From the NCBI RefSeq assembly GCF_015351475.1, contig NZ_JADKPR010000008.1, forward strand, positions 62,001-126,000: DNA of 64,000 bases, given 5' to 3'. Positions 1-8,799 of this stretch are shown here, piece by piece. How positions within the stretch are numbered: position 1 is the first letter of the stretch; every line of letters starts with the position of its first letter. The notes under the pieces were generated by a model. It was given only the letters and a program-made list of their open reading frames with translations, searched no databases and was not told the DNA's origin. Position numbers and translations under genes: made by a program. Origin of the DNA: Flavobacterium sp. HJJ (GTDB lineage Bacteria > Bacteroidota > Bacteroidia > Flavobacteriales > Flavobacteriaceae).

Positions 1-327
1 AAAGGAGCAATCCCAATTGTGATGAGCCAGACCGTGCGAAACGAATGGCCGAACGGAAAACCTGAACTTAGAGATGAGAGTTACAACCTTTGGTCTAAAA
101 CAGCTGCCGAAAATCAAGGCGCCGATTTTATTGATCTAAATGTGATTATCGCCAAAAAATATGAAGAATTAGGTAAAGAAAAAGTAAGTGCTTTTTTCCC
201 TAAAGACCATACACATACTGGTCCTGAAGGAGCCGATTTTAATGCGCTGACCGCAGCTGAAAGCATTAAAAACTTAAAAAAATGTGCTTTGAGGGATTAT
301 ATTGAGATTCCGAAAAAGAAGGAATAA
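1..327 (+). CDS. Rhamnogalacturonan acetylesterase-like SGNH hydrolase, C-terminal part
   Basis: The reading frame is open to the left edge, so the N-terminus, signal peptide and nucleophile-serine block lie outside the window. The visible part carries KDHTHTGPEGA. In the CE12 rhamnogalacturonan acetylesterases this C-terminal DxxH supplies the catalytic Asp and His. The preceding NEWPNGKPELRDESY stretch also fits that family. The enzyme would remove acetyl groups from galacturonate of rhamnogalacturonan I, outside the cytoplasm. It opens a series of three SGNH-type esterases on the plus strand and lies beside pectin-degrading genes, which supports the assignment. The GTG at 19 is internal, not a start. 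The family is well supported; the exact substrate is inferred from context. Confidence 0.8.
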   Translation, partial: KGAIPIVMSQTVRNEWPNGKPELRDESYNLWSKTAAENQGADFIDLNVIIAKKYEELGKEKVSAFFPKDHTHTGPEGADFNALTAAESIKNLKKCALRDYIEIPKKKE

Positions 328-367
328 AAAGCTTTAGACTGGAGCCTTCAGCTTTGCGATTTTTTTT

Positions 368-425
368 ACCAGAGATTCACAAATTATACTCTTTTTATAA
401 TTTGTAAAACTCTGGTTTGTTTTTT
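368..425 (+). terminator. Hairpin terminator after the CE12-like gene
   Basis: ACCAGAG (368-374) pairs with CTCTGGT (410-416), and ACAAATTATA (379-388) pairs with TATAATTTGT (396-405), with a small internal loop between the two stems and a T-run after. It lies 40 bases past the stop codon. The outer stem text (accagagattcacaaatt) resembles dispersed flavobacterial intergenic repeats, so it may be repeat-derived. Confidence 0.55.
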
Positions 426-497
426 AAAGACTGAAAATTATATTTTCTAAATTTATCATTCTTAAATTCTTTATTTTAAACCGACAAACCATTATTC

Positions 498-1580
498 ATG
501 CTGATAAGAAAAATTACGTTTGCAGCTGTTTTATTGCTGAGCTTAAATGGATTTAGCCAGTTACAAATTAAACCAAGTGACAAAAGCATCACTTATATGG
601 GACGTGTAAAGTTAGCACAAGATTCAGCCTGTTTTTACTGGCCGGGAACTTCAGCAGCTATTAATTTTAAAGGATCAGGGATTTCCGCCAGTTTAAAGTC
701 ACGTAATGAAGTCGGTTATTTTTATGCCATTATCGATAATGATGCCGAGCACGCATTTAAGTTTAAATCAGATACTACGAAAACAACAGTATCTCTGGCA
801 AGCGGACTTTCTTCTGGGAATCATACTTTGCAGCTTTATAAACTTTCAAACAATACCTCCGAAAATATTTTTTATGGATTTCAAATAGATGGTAAGTCTA
901 AAATCAATACTCCCAATAAACCTCTAAAAAGAAAAATCGAATTTTACGGCAACTCCATTACAGCTGGGCATGGCGTGGATGTTGAAAAAGGAGGTCAGGA
1001 TTCTGGAAAACCAGAAACTTTCAATAATTATTACACCTATGCAGCTTTGACAGCTCGTCATTATAACGCACAATATTCCTGTATTGCTCGCAGCGGTATT
1101 GGCATTATGGTTAGCTGGTTTCCAGAAATTATGCCCGAAATATATGATAGGTTAAACCCTATGGATCCGAATAGTAAATGGGATTTCACTCAATACACTC
1201 CCGATGTGGTTGTGGTCAATCTCTTTCAGAATGATTCATGGATTGTCAATATGCCTAAAAATGAACAATTTATTTCTAGGTTTGGCACTTCCAAACCAAC
1301 GGATGAGTTTACCATTTTGGCGTATCAAAATTTTATTAGTTCAATCAGAATCAAATATCCAAATGCTCACATCATTTGTGCCTTGGGAAATATGGATGCC
1401 ACAAAAGCGGGCTCCAAATGGCCTAACTATATTAAGCAAGCTGTTGAAAGAATAAATGATACTAAAATTTATAGTTTGATTTTTCCTTATAAAAATACAG
1501 GAGCCCACCCAAATAAACAAGAACAGCAAATGATGGCAGATGATTTAATTGGATTTATAGATAAAAATATTAAATGGTAA
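498..1580 (+). CDS. Secreted CE2-type SGNH carbohydrate esterase
   Basis: A signal peptide (residues 1-20, ending LNGFSQ) is followed by an N-terminal beta-sandwich region (about 25-135) and an SGNH hydrolase domain (about 145-360). Block I is FYGNSITAG, with the nucleophile Ser in GNSIT. A C-terminal GAHPN supplies the catalytic His. A jelly-roll domain ahead of an SGNH domain is the layout of family CE2 acetyl esterases, which remove acetyl groups from plant polysaccharides or oligosaccharides. The 360-residue length matches CE2. It is followed 38 bases later by a second SGNH protein, likely in the same operon. Substrate is inferred from the pectin-degrading neighbourhood. Confidence 0.75.
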   Translation: MLIRKITFAAVLLLSLNGFSQLQIKPSDKSITYMGRVKLAQDSACFYWPGTSAAINFKGSGISASLKSRNEVGYFYAIIDNDAEHAFKFKSDTTKTTVSLASGLSSGNHTLQLYKLSNNTSENIFYGFQIDGKSKINTPNKPLKRKIEFYGNSITAGHGVDVEKGGQDSGKPETFNNYYTYAALTARHYNAQYSCIARSGIGIMVSWFPEIMPEIYDRLNPMDPNSKWDFTQYTPDVVVVNLFQNDSWIVNMPKNEQFISRFGTSKPTDEFTILAYQNFISSIRIKYPNAHIICALGNMDATKAGSKWPNYIKQAVERINDTKIYSLIFPYKNTGAHPNKQEQQMMADDLIGFIDKNIKW

Positions 1581-1618
1581 TCCCTAAATAGTGAATACAA
1601 AATATCCAATCTAAATCC

Positions 1619-2344
1619 ATGAAAAAATATTTAATTGTTCTGCTTTCAATTGCTTTAGCTGCCTGCTCCTCCAATTCAAAAGTTGGAAAAACACAAGCTT
1701 CCGATACAATTCTGACAATACCCGACAGTCTGTATCCTTCGGCAGACTTATCTATTCCAACACATAACGAATGGACCAGCAAGAATTATCCTAAAATGAT
1801 TAAAAGTTTCAAAGCAAATCCTCTGCAGTTACATGACATTGTTTTTGCAGGCAACAGCATTACTTCGCAAGGAAGAAACTGGGGAGAACGTTTGAATAAT
1901 AAAGCCATTAAAAACAGAGGAATAGCTGGTGATGTTACTGATGGCCTAATAGCACGACTGGGTGAAATCAATTACATAAAACCAACTGCGGTATTTATTG
2001 AAATAGGTATTAACGATTTATTAAACGATACATTATCACCTGAGCGCACCGCGAAGAATATCATTCAAATCACAAAAATAATTCATCAGCAGAATCCAAA
2101 AACCAAGATATTTGTACAAACAATTTTTCCAACCAATAAAGTCAATCAGGCAGCACGTATAAAGCTGACGAATGATATTATTAGAAAACATAAGAGAAAG
2201 GGCGTATTTACATTAATAGAAACACATATTCTATTTGCCGGCAAAGATGATTTAATGCAAAAAGAACTAAGTACTGACGGCATACATCTAAATGAAAAAG
2301 GATATCAAATCTGGGTCGATTGCCTAAAAAAATATTTCGAATAA
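1619..2344 (+). CDS. SGNH/GDSL-family lipoprotein esterase
   Basis: The protein begins with a lipoprotein signal (IALAACSS, lipobox Cys16), so it is probably membrane anchored. The SGNH blocks are DIVFAGNSIT (Ser nucleophile, block I), the block III motif GINDLL and the C-terminal DGIHLNEKGY with the catalytic Asp and His. The 241-residue length is normal for a single-domain GDSL acyl hydrolase or platelet-activating-factor acetylhydrolase-like esterase. It sits 38 bases after a CE2-type esterase and probably shares its transcript. A deacetylating role on plant glycans is inferred from context; the natural acyl substrate is not evident from sequence. Confidence 0.75.
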   Translation: MKKYLIVLLSIALAACSSNSKVGKTQASDTILTIPDSLYPSADLSIPTHNEWTSKNYPKMIKSFKANPLQLHDIVFAGNSITSQGRNWGERLNNKAIKNRGIAGDVTDGLIARLGEINYIKPTAVFIEIGINDLLNDTLSPERTAKNIIQITKIIHQQNPKTKIFVQTIFPTNKVNQAARIKLTNDIIRKHKRKGVFTLIETHILFAGKDDLMQKELSTDGIHLNEKGYQIWVDCLKKYFE

Positions 2345-2482
2345 AACAGATTTTTAATTCCAATCTGCAAATTATTTCATGTATTTTTTCTTGGAAGCAG
2401 ATTTGTCATAATGCAATAAATACCTCAATTAAATGTTATATAAAAAAGATATAACTGTTTTTAATTAATGGTATTTCAGCTT

Positions 2483-3079
2483 ATGAAAAGGATAATATTT
2501 TTGATTGGTGTTATTAGTATTTCTCTTCAGGGATATGCTCAGGATGGGAATAAAACTAAATTCAAACCGATTCCTCCAAAAAATACGGAAGAAAAAATAA
2601 TTATTCCGCCCAGAGAAATTACGCCAAAAAATGAAGCTGTGGCTGTTGTAAAAAAACCAGATCCTTATCAGATCAATCCCGAAGAGCTTTTTAAAAATCC
2701 TTATCTGTATAAAAAACCAAACAATTCTGAAGGTATATTTTACAGACAAAATCAATATTTAGGAAGTTTTAAAACGAAGGCATTTACTTCTACTATCCGA
2801 TTTCGGGATGCTGCCTTTGTAGACGGTGATAAAATAAAGATATACCTGAATGACAAAATGATTCAGCCCGAGGTCAGCCTGAGCGGTGAATTTCAAAGCT
2901 TCAAAATAAATCTGACCGATGGTATAAACAAAATTGATTTTGAAGCACTAAACGAAGGTTTTGCATCTCCAAATACCGCCCAGTTTGAAGTCTATGATGA
3001 CAAAGGAACTGTTATCACTTCAAGCCAATGGAATGTGGGAACCGGTTATAAGGCCACAATTATATTGATCAAAGAGTAA
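2483..3079 (+). CDS. Hypothetical secreted protein
   Basis: I do not recognise a family. The frame opens at 2468, but the Met at 2483 begins a clear signal peptide (MKRIIFLIGVISISLQGYAQ), so that start is preferred. The mature protein has a Lys/Pro-rich low-complexity stretch (about residues 25-60), then a compact beta-rich region of about 110 residues that is well conserved in character, with alternating hydrophobics and no Cys. It may be an outer-membrane-associated or periplasmic accessory protein. It lies 123 bases after the SGNH lipoprotein on the same strand. Confidence 0.6.
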   Translation: MKRIIFLIGVISISLQGYAQDGNKTKFKPIPPKNTEEKIIIPPREITPKNEAVAVVKKPDPYQINPEELFKNPYLYKKPNNSEGIFYRQNQYLGSFKTKAFTSTIRFRDAAFVDGDKIKIYLNDKMIQPEVSLSGEFQSFKINLTDGINKIDFEALNEGFASPNTAQFEVYDDKGTVITSSQWNVGTGYKATIILIKE

Positions 3080-3094
3080 AAAACAGACTCTTTT

Positions 3095-3406
3095 TTAAAC
3101 TCTCAGAACAGCTCCAAAAAAACTTTTATAATTAAAGACAACAAAAACAACAGTGGTTGGTGAGGCAAACACTAAAAAAAGTAATGTCTGCCATTTACAT
3201 GCGAGAATTATTTTTTTATAATTTGACCATAAAATAATCAATGCAAAAATTGAGCAGAAAGAAATAAGGAACGCTGTAATTAAGTTTCCCCAATTTTCAT
3301 CATATGGCAAGAATTGAGCCTGATAAATTTCATCCCAAATCATAAAAGCTACAAGAAAAAGAATAATCGAATATATAATTTTATAACTATCTCTGGCTAA
3401 TACCAT
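3095..3406 (-). CDS. Small hypothetical membrane protein
   Basis: This 103-residue protein has three predicted membrane segments (about residues 9-25, 41-60 and 70-91) separated by short polar loops, and no recognised domain. It converges with the plus-strand hypothetical gene, leaving 15 bases between the stop codons. No neighbour suggests a function. Composition is ordinary for this genome. Confidence 0.5.
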   Translation of the reverse strand: MVLARDSYKIIYSIILFLVAFMIWDEIYQAQFLPYDENWGNLITAFLISFCSIFALIILWSNYKKIILACKWQTLLFLVFASPTTVVFVVFNYKSFFGAVLRV

Positions 3407-3565
3407 CTACCATAACAAATTAATTCCCGTTTTTTATAAACGATGTTATTTCTGATATATTTTACCCGGTAAACTAAAATTTTGGCTTTATTTACCCAGT
3501 CTCTATCTCTGGTTTTAATTTTTCAGCTAAAAATGTCTTTAGAGCGGACTTCAAAATTCAATCTG

Positions 3566-5980
3566 CTATAATTTTCTTTTTATCGAAATATAGTCCAAAA
3601 CAATTTCTGTCTGATTTACCAAAACGGTTATATTTTGTTTTTTAGCAGCAGTAACCGAAAATGGAACTTTTACAACTGCACTGTTTCGTAATACATTTTC
3701 TTTCCAGGTAGTATCGCGGTCTTTGGTATTAATTAAAAATGGTTTCGATTCCTTTCCATTTATTCTGATTACAGCTTCCTGATCAAAGTTATTCGAATGT
3801 GTAGGTAAAAAATGTACTTCCGCCTCATAATCTCCCATCTCTGAAACTTCAAATTCGTACGAAACAGCGGGTTTATCTTTCTTAAAATAATTATGGTTTA
3901 AAGGAAAAAGTGTCATAGCATTATTACTAAAACCAAGACCATTAATTGACTGCCATTTATAATTTTCAATGCTTTTTGAAGCTGTAAATTGGTTTGCCTG
4001 AATTACAATAGCACTGTTTGTTTTATTGGCTTCATAAGTCTTTGTGTTTTTTGCTACCGAATCAAAAACAGGAAGATTTCGAGGATGCATTGACATCATC
4101 TGATTCCATTTTCCACCGCTCATTTTTGTATTATAAAATGCTGTAAGCTCTTTTATTTTCTCATAAGCTTCGGATGCCTGTTTATGGTATTTTTGTTTTT
4201 GAACCTCATCATTGGCTGTCGCTTCCAAATTCCAATACAGAAATTTAAAATTCATGTTGGCTGCCGCTTTTACAGGATACACAACCAATTGAAACCAGGC
4301 ATCTTTTCGTTCATCAGGTATTAAAGAAGATAAATCATCTGCTTTTTTTACCAAATCCTCATAAGCTTTGATTCTTTCCTCTATTTCTTCTTTTGTAAAG
4401 TTAGAAGGCTTAATCTGAGTTGTAGGTTCGGTCTGGCTCCAGCCCATATACTCCGGTTTTCTGATGAAAGCCAAACGATAGTATTCTGCAATTACAGGAC
4501 TCAATTTGCTGGCAATTATTGGCGTAAATTCTCTTGAAATCCATTTTTCCAGATTTTTATTAATCCCATCAAACGGAATACTGTTGATATTCCATGCTAA
4601 ATCCATGAAAAACTCCATATTATATTCGCCTGGCTTGATATCTCCCACATTTACAATCCACATTTTTTTAGCCCCGTTTTGGTATGCTTTTGACATTTCG
4701 CTCCAAATTAATCCAGGCTGTGCAGTACTTAACCAGAGGTAATCATGAGGACGCCCCCAATAACTAAGATGATAATAAACACCGCCTCCGCCGCTTCTTT
4801 TTTGTTCATTTTCATCACTTAAACGGCGTATGTAGCCATAATTATCATCGGGCCACACAAGAGTAACATCATCGGGCACTTTGAGTCCGTTATCATACAA
4901 TTCCAGCACTTCTTTATACGGAACAAAAACCTGCGGAATTTCATTTAATGGCTTTTTGAATGTATTTGAAAGCATTTCGCGCTGTACGCCAATTATCTTA
5001 TCCACCATTATCTTCGACTCTTCCGTATTTTTGGCGCCTTCCATTTTACTGTCGTGAACGCCTCTCATCCCTAGTGTCATGACCACTTCATTATTAGCTG
5101 CTTTTATTTCGTCTAAACGGTCCTGCCAATATTTATTTACTTGATTACTGTTTGTAAAGTAATTATAATCTCCAAAGTCTTTTTTCCATTCATCGACATT
5201 ATTTCGAAGCATGGGTTCGGCATGAGAAGAACCGATTATCATATGATACTTTTCCGCCATTTCCTTATTTCCGTTAATGGTAAAAAAACCTTTGGTACAC
5301 GGATGCATCGCAGGCCAGATCGTATTGGCTTTTAATCTCAAAAGCAGCTGAAATATTTTCTCATATGTTTTTGGCCCTATATCTCCGGTTTCGGGTTCAA
5401 AAGTTTTCGCAGCCCAAGGCTGTAATCCCCAGTCTTCATCATTCAGGAAAATTCCTCTGTACTGTACTGACGGCTTTTCAGTTATTCCTTTTGAAGGCAA
5501 TTGAAGCACCAGTTCTTTTCTGGCAATTGGATTAACATCAGCCCACCATTTCCATGGCGAAACTCCTAGTCGTTCTGCTGTTTCAAAAATGGCATAAACA
5601 GTTCCTCTGACGTCACTTCCTGCAATTATCAGGTTTTGATTTTCTTTTTTTATATAAAATTTCTCCCATTGACCGGCTAATTCTTTTTGAATGTTTTTAG
5701 ACTGAAATAAAGAACTTGAAGCCTGACCAATGTATATTCCGTTTTGAGAAATTTTGTCTGCAGTAACAATACTTAATTTCTTTCCTGTAATTTCTTCCAC
5801 GTCCGAAACCAGTTCATTGACTGCCCAGACCACTAATTTGTCTGCTTTTGGATCAATAAATATTGCAGCGGTTTCATTGGCTTTTACAATAGAAAAATCA
5901 TTTGACTTATCATTTTGACCAAAAGCTGTATCTGTTAAAAAACTAATTACTGCAATTAAAAAAAGGTGTCTTTTGAACAT
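3566..5980 (-). CDS. GH115 family alpha-glucuronidase
   Basis: This is a secreted enzyme (signal peptide ending TAFGQ) of 804 residues with the GH115 layout: an N-terminal alpha/beta domain (about 25-180), a TIM-barrel core (about 180-500), a helical domain and a C-terminal beta-sandwich. Diagnostic blocks are YRGIFLNDEDWGLQPWA, TIWPAMH, LVWPDDNYGY, YYHLSYWGRPHDYLWL and WIVNVGDIKPGE. Characterised members release (4-O-methyl-)glucuronic acid from xylan or arabinogalactan side chains. It lies 15 bases downstream of the sulfatase gene, so the two are one unit. In this pectin locus it may act on glucuronate-bearing arabinogalactan decorations; that is inference. Confidence 0.9.
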   Translation of the reverse strand: MFKRHLFLIAVISFLTDTAFGQNDKSNDFSIVKANETAAIFIDPKADKLVVWAVNELVSDVEEITGKKLSIVTADKISQNGIYIGQASSSLFQSKNIQKELAGQWEKFYIKKENQNLIIAGSDVRGTVYAIFETAERLGVSPWKWWADVNPIARKELVLQLPSKGITEKPSVQYRGIFLNDEDWGLQPWAAKTFEPETGDIGPKTYEKIFQLLLRLKANTIWPAMHPCTKGFFTINGNKEMAEKYHMIIGSSHAEPMLRNNVDEWKKDFGDYNYFTNSNQVNKYWQDRLDEIKAANNEVVMTLGMRGVHDSKMEGAKNTEESKIMVDKIIGVQREMLSNTFKKPLNEIPQVFVPYKEVLELYDNGLKVPDDVTLVWPDDNYGYIRRLSDENEQKRSGGGGVYYHLSYWGRPHDYLWLSTAQPGLIWSEMSKAYQNGAKKMWIVNVGDIKPGEYNMEFFMDLAWNINSIPFDGINKNLEKWISREFTPIIASKLSPVIAEYYRLAFIRKPEYMGWSQTEPTTQIKPSNFTKEEIEERIKAYEDLVKKADDLSSLIPDERKDAWFQLVVYPVKAAANMNFKFLYWNLEATANDEVQKQKYHKQASEAYEKIKELTAFYNTKMSGGKWNQMMSMHPRNLPVFDSVAKNTKTYEANKTNSAIVIQANQFTASKSIENYKWQSINGLGFSNNAMTLFPLNHNYFKKDKPAVSYEFEVSEMGDYEAEVHFLPTHSNNFDQEAVIRINGKESKPFLINTKDRDTTWKENVLRNSAVVKVPFSVTAAKKQNITVLVNQTEIVLDYISIKRKL

Positions 5981-5995
5981 TATATCTGTATTATT

Positions 5996-7372
5996 TTATT
6001 CTGATTTATTCGTCTCTGCTATTTTTGGATCTTTCTTTATTTGAACATCCAGTTCCTGCTTCATTTTCCCGAAGATCTCTTGATTCAGAGGCAGAACATT
6101 ATTCTTTTCTTCAGGATCCTTTTCTATATTGAACAATTCATAATCTGGCATCCCTTTTCTGGAAGGCAGATTTTGAATCAGTTTCCATGGTTTTTGGATT
6201 AAACAGGCCTGTTTATGACCACGGATATAAATCGGCCGTTTTTTAATTTCTTTATTTGCCGAAACTTCATTCCATATATTCTGTCCTTCTACGGTTTTTG
6301 GCAATTTTTCAGCACCGGCTAATCCTAAAATCGTAGGCAGAAAATCAATCACTGAAATATAATCTGAATTTTTATAATTTTTTAAACGGCCTTTCCAATA
6401 CAGCACACAAGGCACTCTAACTGCTCCTTCATAATTTGAAGTTTTCCAATCACGCAGCGGCGTATTATCTCCCAAAGTTGTATTTGATCTGTGTATTCCT
6501 CCATATTCTTTTCTGGAATCCCAGTTTTCCATAGCACCGTTATCACTCATAAAAATGATAAGGGTATTCTCGTCTAACTTTTGCTTTTTCAAATTATCAA
6601 GCAAGATCCCGATGCTGTGATCCAAATGCGCCATTGCCGCATCATAATCCCTGCGGGAACTGTCTTTAGCTGTTTTATTATAAGGTATCTTCCATTTCTC
6701 TTCTTCCTGCAAAGGAAAATGAGGTGCACTGTATGCTACCTGCAGGTAAAAATTCTCCTTTTTATTGCGGATTTCCGAAAGCCATTTAATCGATTCCTGA
6801 GTAACTAAATCGGTAGTATGCCCTTTTTCATCAATAAATTCTCCATTTCTATACCAGCTCTGATCGCCATTTTTGTAGCGGTGAGTGTATTGATCAATCT
6901 GTCCGTGCAAAAAACCATAGGAGTAATCAAATCCGTATGCTTTTGGGCTGCTGTTTAACTGAAGTCCTAAATGCCATTTGCCGATAAGCGCGGTTTCATA
7001 TCCGTTTTTTTTCAATAATTGAGGCAGAGTTGGAATTGAATCAGGTAATTTCAATTCACTTTTATCACTTATCGGAGCTAAAATTCCCATGCGGCTGGCA
7101 GGTCTTCCAGTGAGAAGAGCCGCTCTTGTAGGCGAGCAGGTAGGGCTGACATAAAAACGGTTAAGCTGCACACCATTTTTTGCCAGATTATCAATATTAG
7201 GCGTTTTTATTTCAGAACCATTATAGCCAACATCATTCCAGCCGGCATCATCAGCTATAATCACAATGACATTAGGCTTTTGCTCTTTGGGTACTTTTTT
7301 CTGCTGGGCGTATATCACCAGATTGCTTAAAAACACTAGAGCTGTATAAATAAATACTTTTTTAGAATTCAT
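5996..7372 (-). CDS. Secreted S1-family sulfatase
   Basis: The open frame extends to 7420, but the Met at 7372 begins a signal peptide (MNSKKVFIYTALVFLSNLVIYAQ) and the upstream extension would read through a terminator hairpin, so 7372 is chosen. The arylsulfatase core starts with NVIVIIADDAGWNDVG (metal-binding Asp pair). CSPTRAALLTGR at about residues 79-90 has the CxPxR signature whose Cys becomes formylglycine. Later blocks include GKWHLGL and SDNGA. It would need a sulfatase-maturing enzyme, which is not in this window. It would remove sulfate esters from a glycan, probably in the periplasm, and is translated ahead of GH115. Confidence 0.92.
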   Translation of the reverse strand: MNSKKVFIYTALVFLSNLVIYAQQKKVPKEQKPNVIVIIADDAGWNDVGYNGSEIKTPNIDNLAKNGVQLNRFYVSPTCSPTRAALLTGRPASRMGILAPISDKSELKLPDSIPTLPQLLKKNGYETALIGKWHLGLQLNSSPKAYGFDYSYGFLHGQIDQYTHRYKNGDQSWYRNGEFIDEKGHTTDLVTQESIKWLSEIRNKKENFYLQVAYSAPHFPLQEEEKWKIPYNKTAKDSSRRDYDAAMAHLDHSIGILLDNLKKQKLDENTLIIFMSDNGAMENWDSRKEYGGIHRSNTTLGDNTPLRDWKTSNYEGAVRVPCVLYWKGRLKNYKNSDYISVIDFLPTILGLAGAEKLPKTVEGQNIWNEVSANKEIKKRPIYIRGHKQACLIQKPWKLIQNLPSRKGMPDYELFNIEKDPEEKNNVLPLNQEIFGKMKQELDVQIKKDPKIAETNKSE

Positions 7373-7400
7373 CATCAAAAAATTACAGTACAAATCAGTT

Positions 7401-7438
7401 TGCAAAAAAAGCTGTTTCAAAAACAGGAAACAGCTTTT
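7401..7438 (-). terminator. Intrinsic terminator after the GH28 gene
   Basis: A perfect 12-bp stem (7407-7418 with 7427-7438) with an 8-base loop is followed on the minus strand by a run of seven U (7404-7410 region). It begins 18 bases past the GH28 stop and ends about 30 bases before the sulfatase start, so it either separates the two transcripts or reduces read-through. Confidence 0.8.
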
Positions 7439-7455
7439 ATAAATTTTTACGATAA

Positions 7456-8784
7456 CTAATCAATTAATTTACCATTAACCTTTACATTCTTAAAAGTCCC
7501 CCCTTTGATGGCAGTTTTATCAATTTCACCATTTTTTGATTCAATGTTAAGATTTTCAAAAGCAAAGTTTGTTAAAAATATATTCGGGTCTTTCTGCACT
7601 TCGTAAAACTTATCACATTTTAAATTAATATTACGCAGCGTTACATGATCTCCATAGGAAGCGGGTGTATCTTTGCGTCCTTTCATATCAAAAAACTGAT
7701 TCCATTGGTACACTACTAATCCTTTTACAGCAGTGCCTTTAATGTTTTCTACCAAAATGTATTCGTATTTTTGCGGTGTATCTGGTCTCATTTTGAGCCA
7801 TAGCAAACGCGATACATCTGTAACTGAACAATTACGCATAATCACATTTTTGTTATGGATAGATTCACTTCCATTTGTTAATGCCGAATGTGAAAATCCA
7901 TACGTACAATCTTCAATAATAATGTTCGTATTTTCTCCATTTCCTTCTTCGGTATCTGCCCACGGCCCTTTTCCTCCTTTTAAGGCAATGGCATCATCGT
8001 TAACCGACATATAACAGCCTTTTACCAAGAAATTTGAACATACATCAATATCAATGGCATCAGTACTTGGTGCTTTGATTTCTAAATGTGGCGAAAAAAT
8101 ATACAGATCAATCAGTTTTACATTCGAACATTTATAAAAATGATTTGTCCAGAAACCTGAATTAATCAGCTTCACATCTTGAAACTGCACATTTTTTGAA
8201 TTCCAGACAAAAACCAATCGTGGTCTTGAAACTTCCAAATTGGTACATTTTGGATTTTCTTTGCGTCTTGCCCAAAAAGCCTCATAATACTTATAACCAT
8301 TACCGTTTATGGTTCCTTTTCCAGAAATGGTAAATCCATCCAAATTGTAAGCGTTAACCAGCGCTGGAAAATAATCCAGATTCTGCCCTTCCATACGCGA
8401 AGGCATAATTGGATAATTAGAAATATCATCAGAACCTTTCAAAACGCCGCCTTCAGAAACATGCAAATGTGTTTTTGGCTTAAAAAACAAGGCTCCGCTC
8501 AAGAAAACTCCCTTTGGAATTACAATCACACCTCCGCCATTTTCAGAAGCTTTATCAATTATTTTTTGAATGGCCACAGTTTGGACTACAGTGCTATCTA
8601 TTTTTACGTCATAATCGGTGATAACATACTGTTTCCCTAATTTTTCTAATTTAATTTTGGATGCATCATTAAACCAAGCGGGAATTTTTGTTCCGTCAGG
8701 AAAAACATTTTTGGCTTTTTTTTGAGCTATCGAAATCTGAGATAATCCGATAAACAAGATAATTAATACGATACCTTTCTTCAT
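7456..8784 (-). CDS. GH28 family polygalacturonase-like hydrolase
   Basis: The Met at 8784 gives a good signal peptide (MKKGIVLIILFIGLSQISIAQ); an in-frame Met three codons upstream is less likely. The protein is a right-handed beta-helix with the GH28 catalytic blocks in order: PSTDAIDID (NTD-like), VNDDAIAL (catalytic DD), GFSHSAL (GHG-like) and LKMRPD (RIK-like). The 443-residue length matches exo-acting bacterial GH28 enzymes. These hydrolyse galacturonic acid linkages in homogalacturonan or rhamnogalacturonan. It follows the PL22-like lyase gene by 15 bases from this start, so the two are co-transcribed. Confidence 0.9.
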   Translation of the reverse strand: MKKGIVLIILFIGLSQISIAQKKAKNVFPDGTKIPAWFNDASKIKLEKLGKQYVITDYDVKIDSTVVQTVAIQKIIDKASENGGGVIVIPKGVFLSGALFFKPKTHLHVSEGGVLKGSDDISNYPIMPSRMEGQNLDYFPALVNAYNLDGFTISGKGTINGNGYKYYEAFWARRKENPKCTNLEVSRPRLVFVWNSKNVQFQDVKLINSGFWTNHFYKCSNVKLIDLYIFSPHLEIKAPSTDAIDIDVCSNFLVKGCYMSVNDDAIALKGGKGPWADTEEGNGENTNIIIEDCTYGFSHSALTNGSESIHNKNVIMRNCSVTDVSRLLWLKMRPDTPQKYEYILVENIKGTAVKGLVVYQWNQFFDMKGRKDTPASYGDHVTLRNINLKCDKFYEVQKDPNIFLTNFAFENLNIESKNGEIDKTAIKGGTFKNVKVNGKLID

Positions 8785-8799
8785 TATAATCAATTTAAT

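Noticed and set aside
2465-2755. A 96-codon minus-strand ORF rich in Phe and Ile
   Set aside because: It is antisense to the hypothetical gene with a good signal peptide and looks like reverse-complement Lys/Asn codons.
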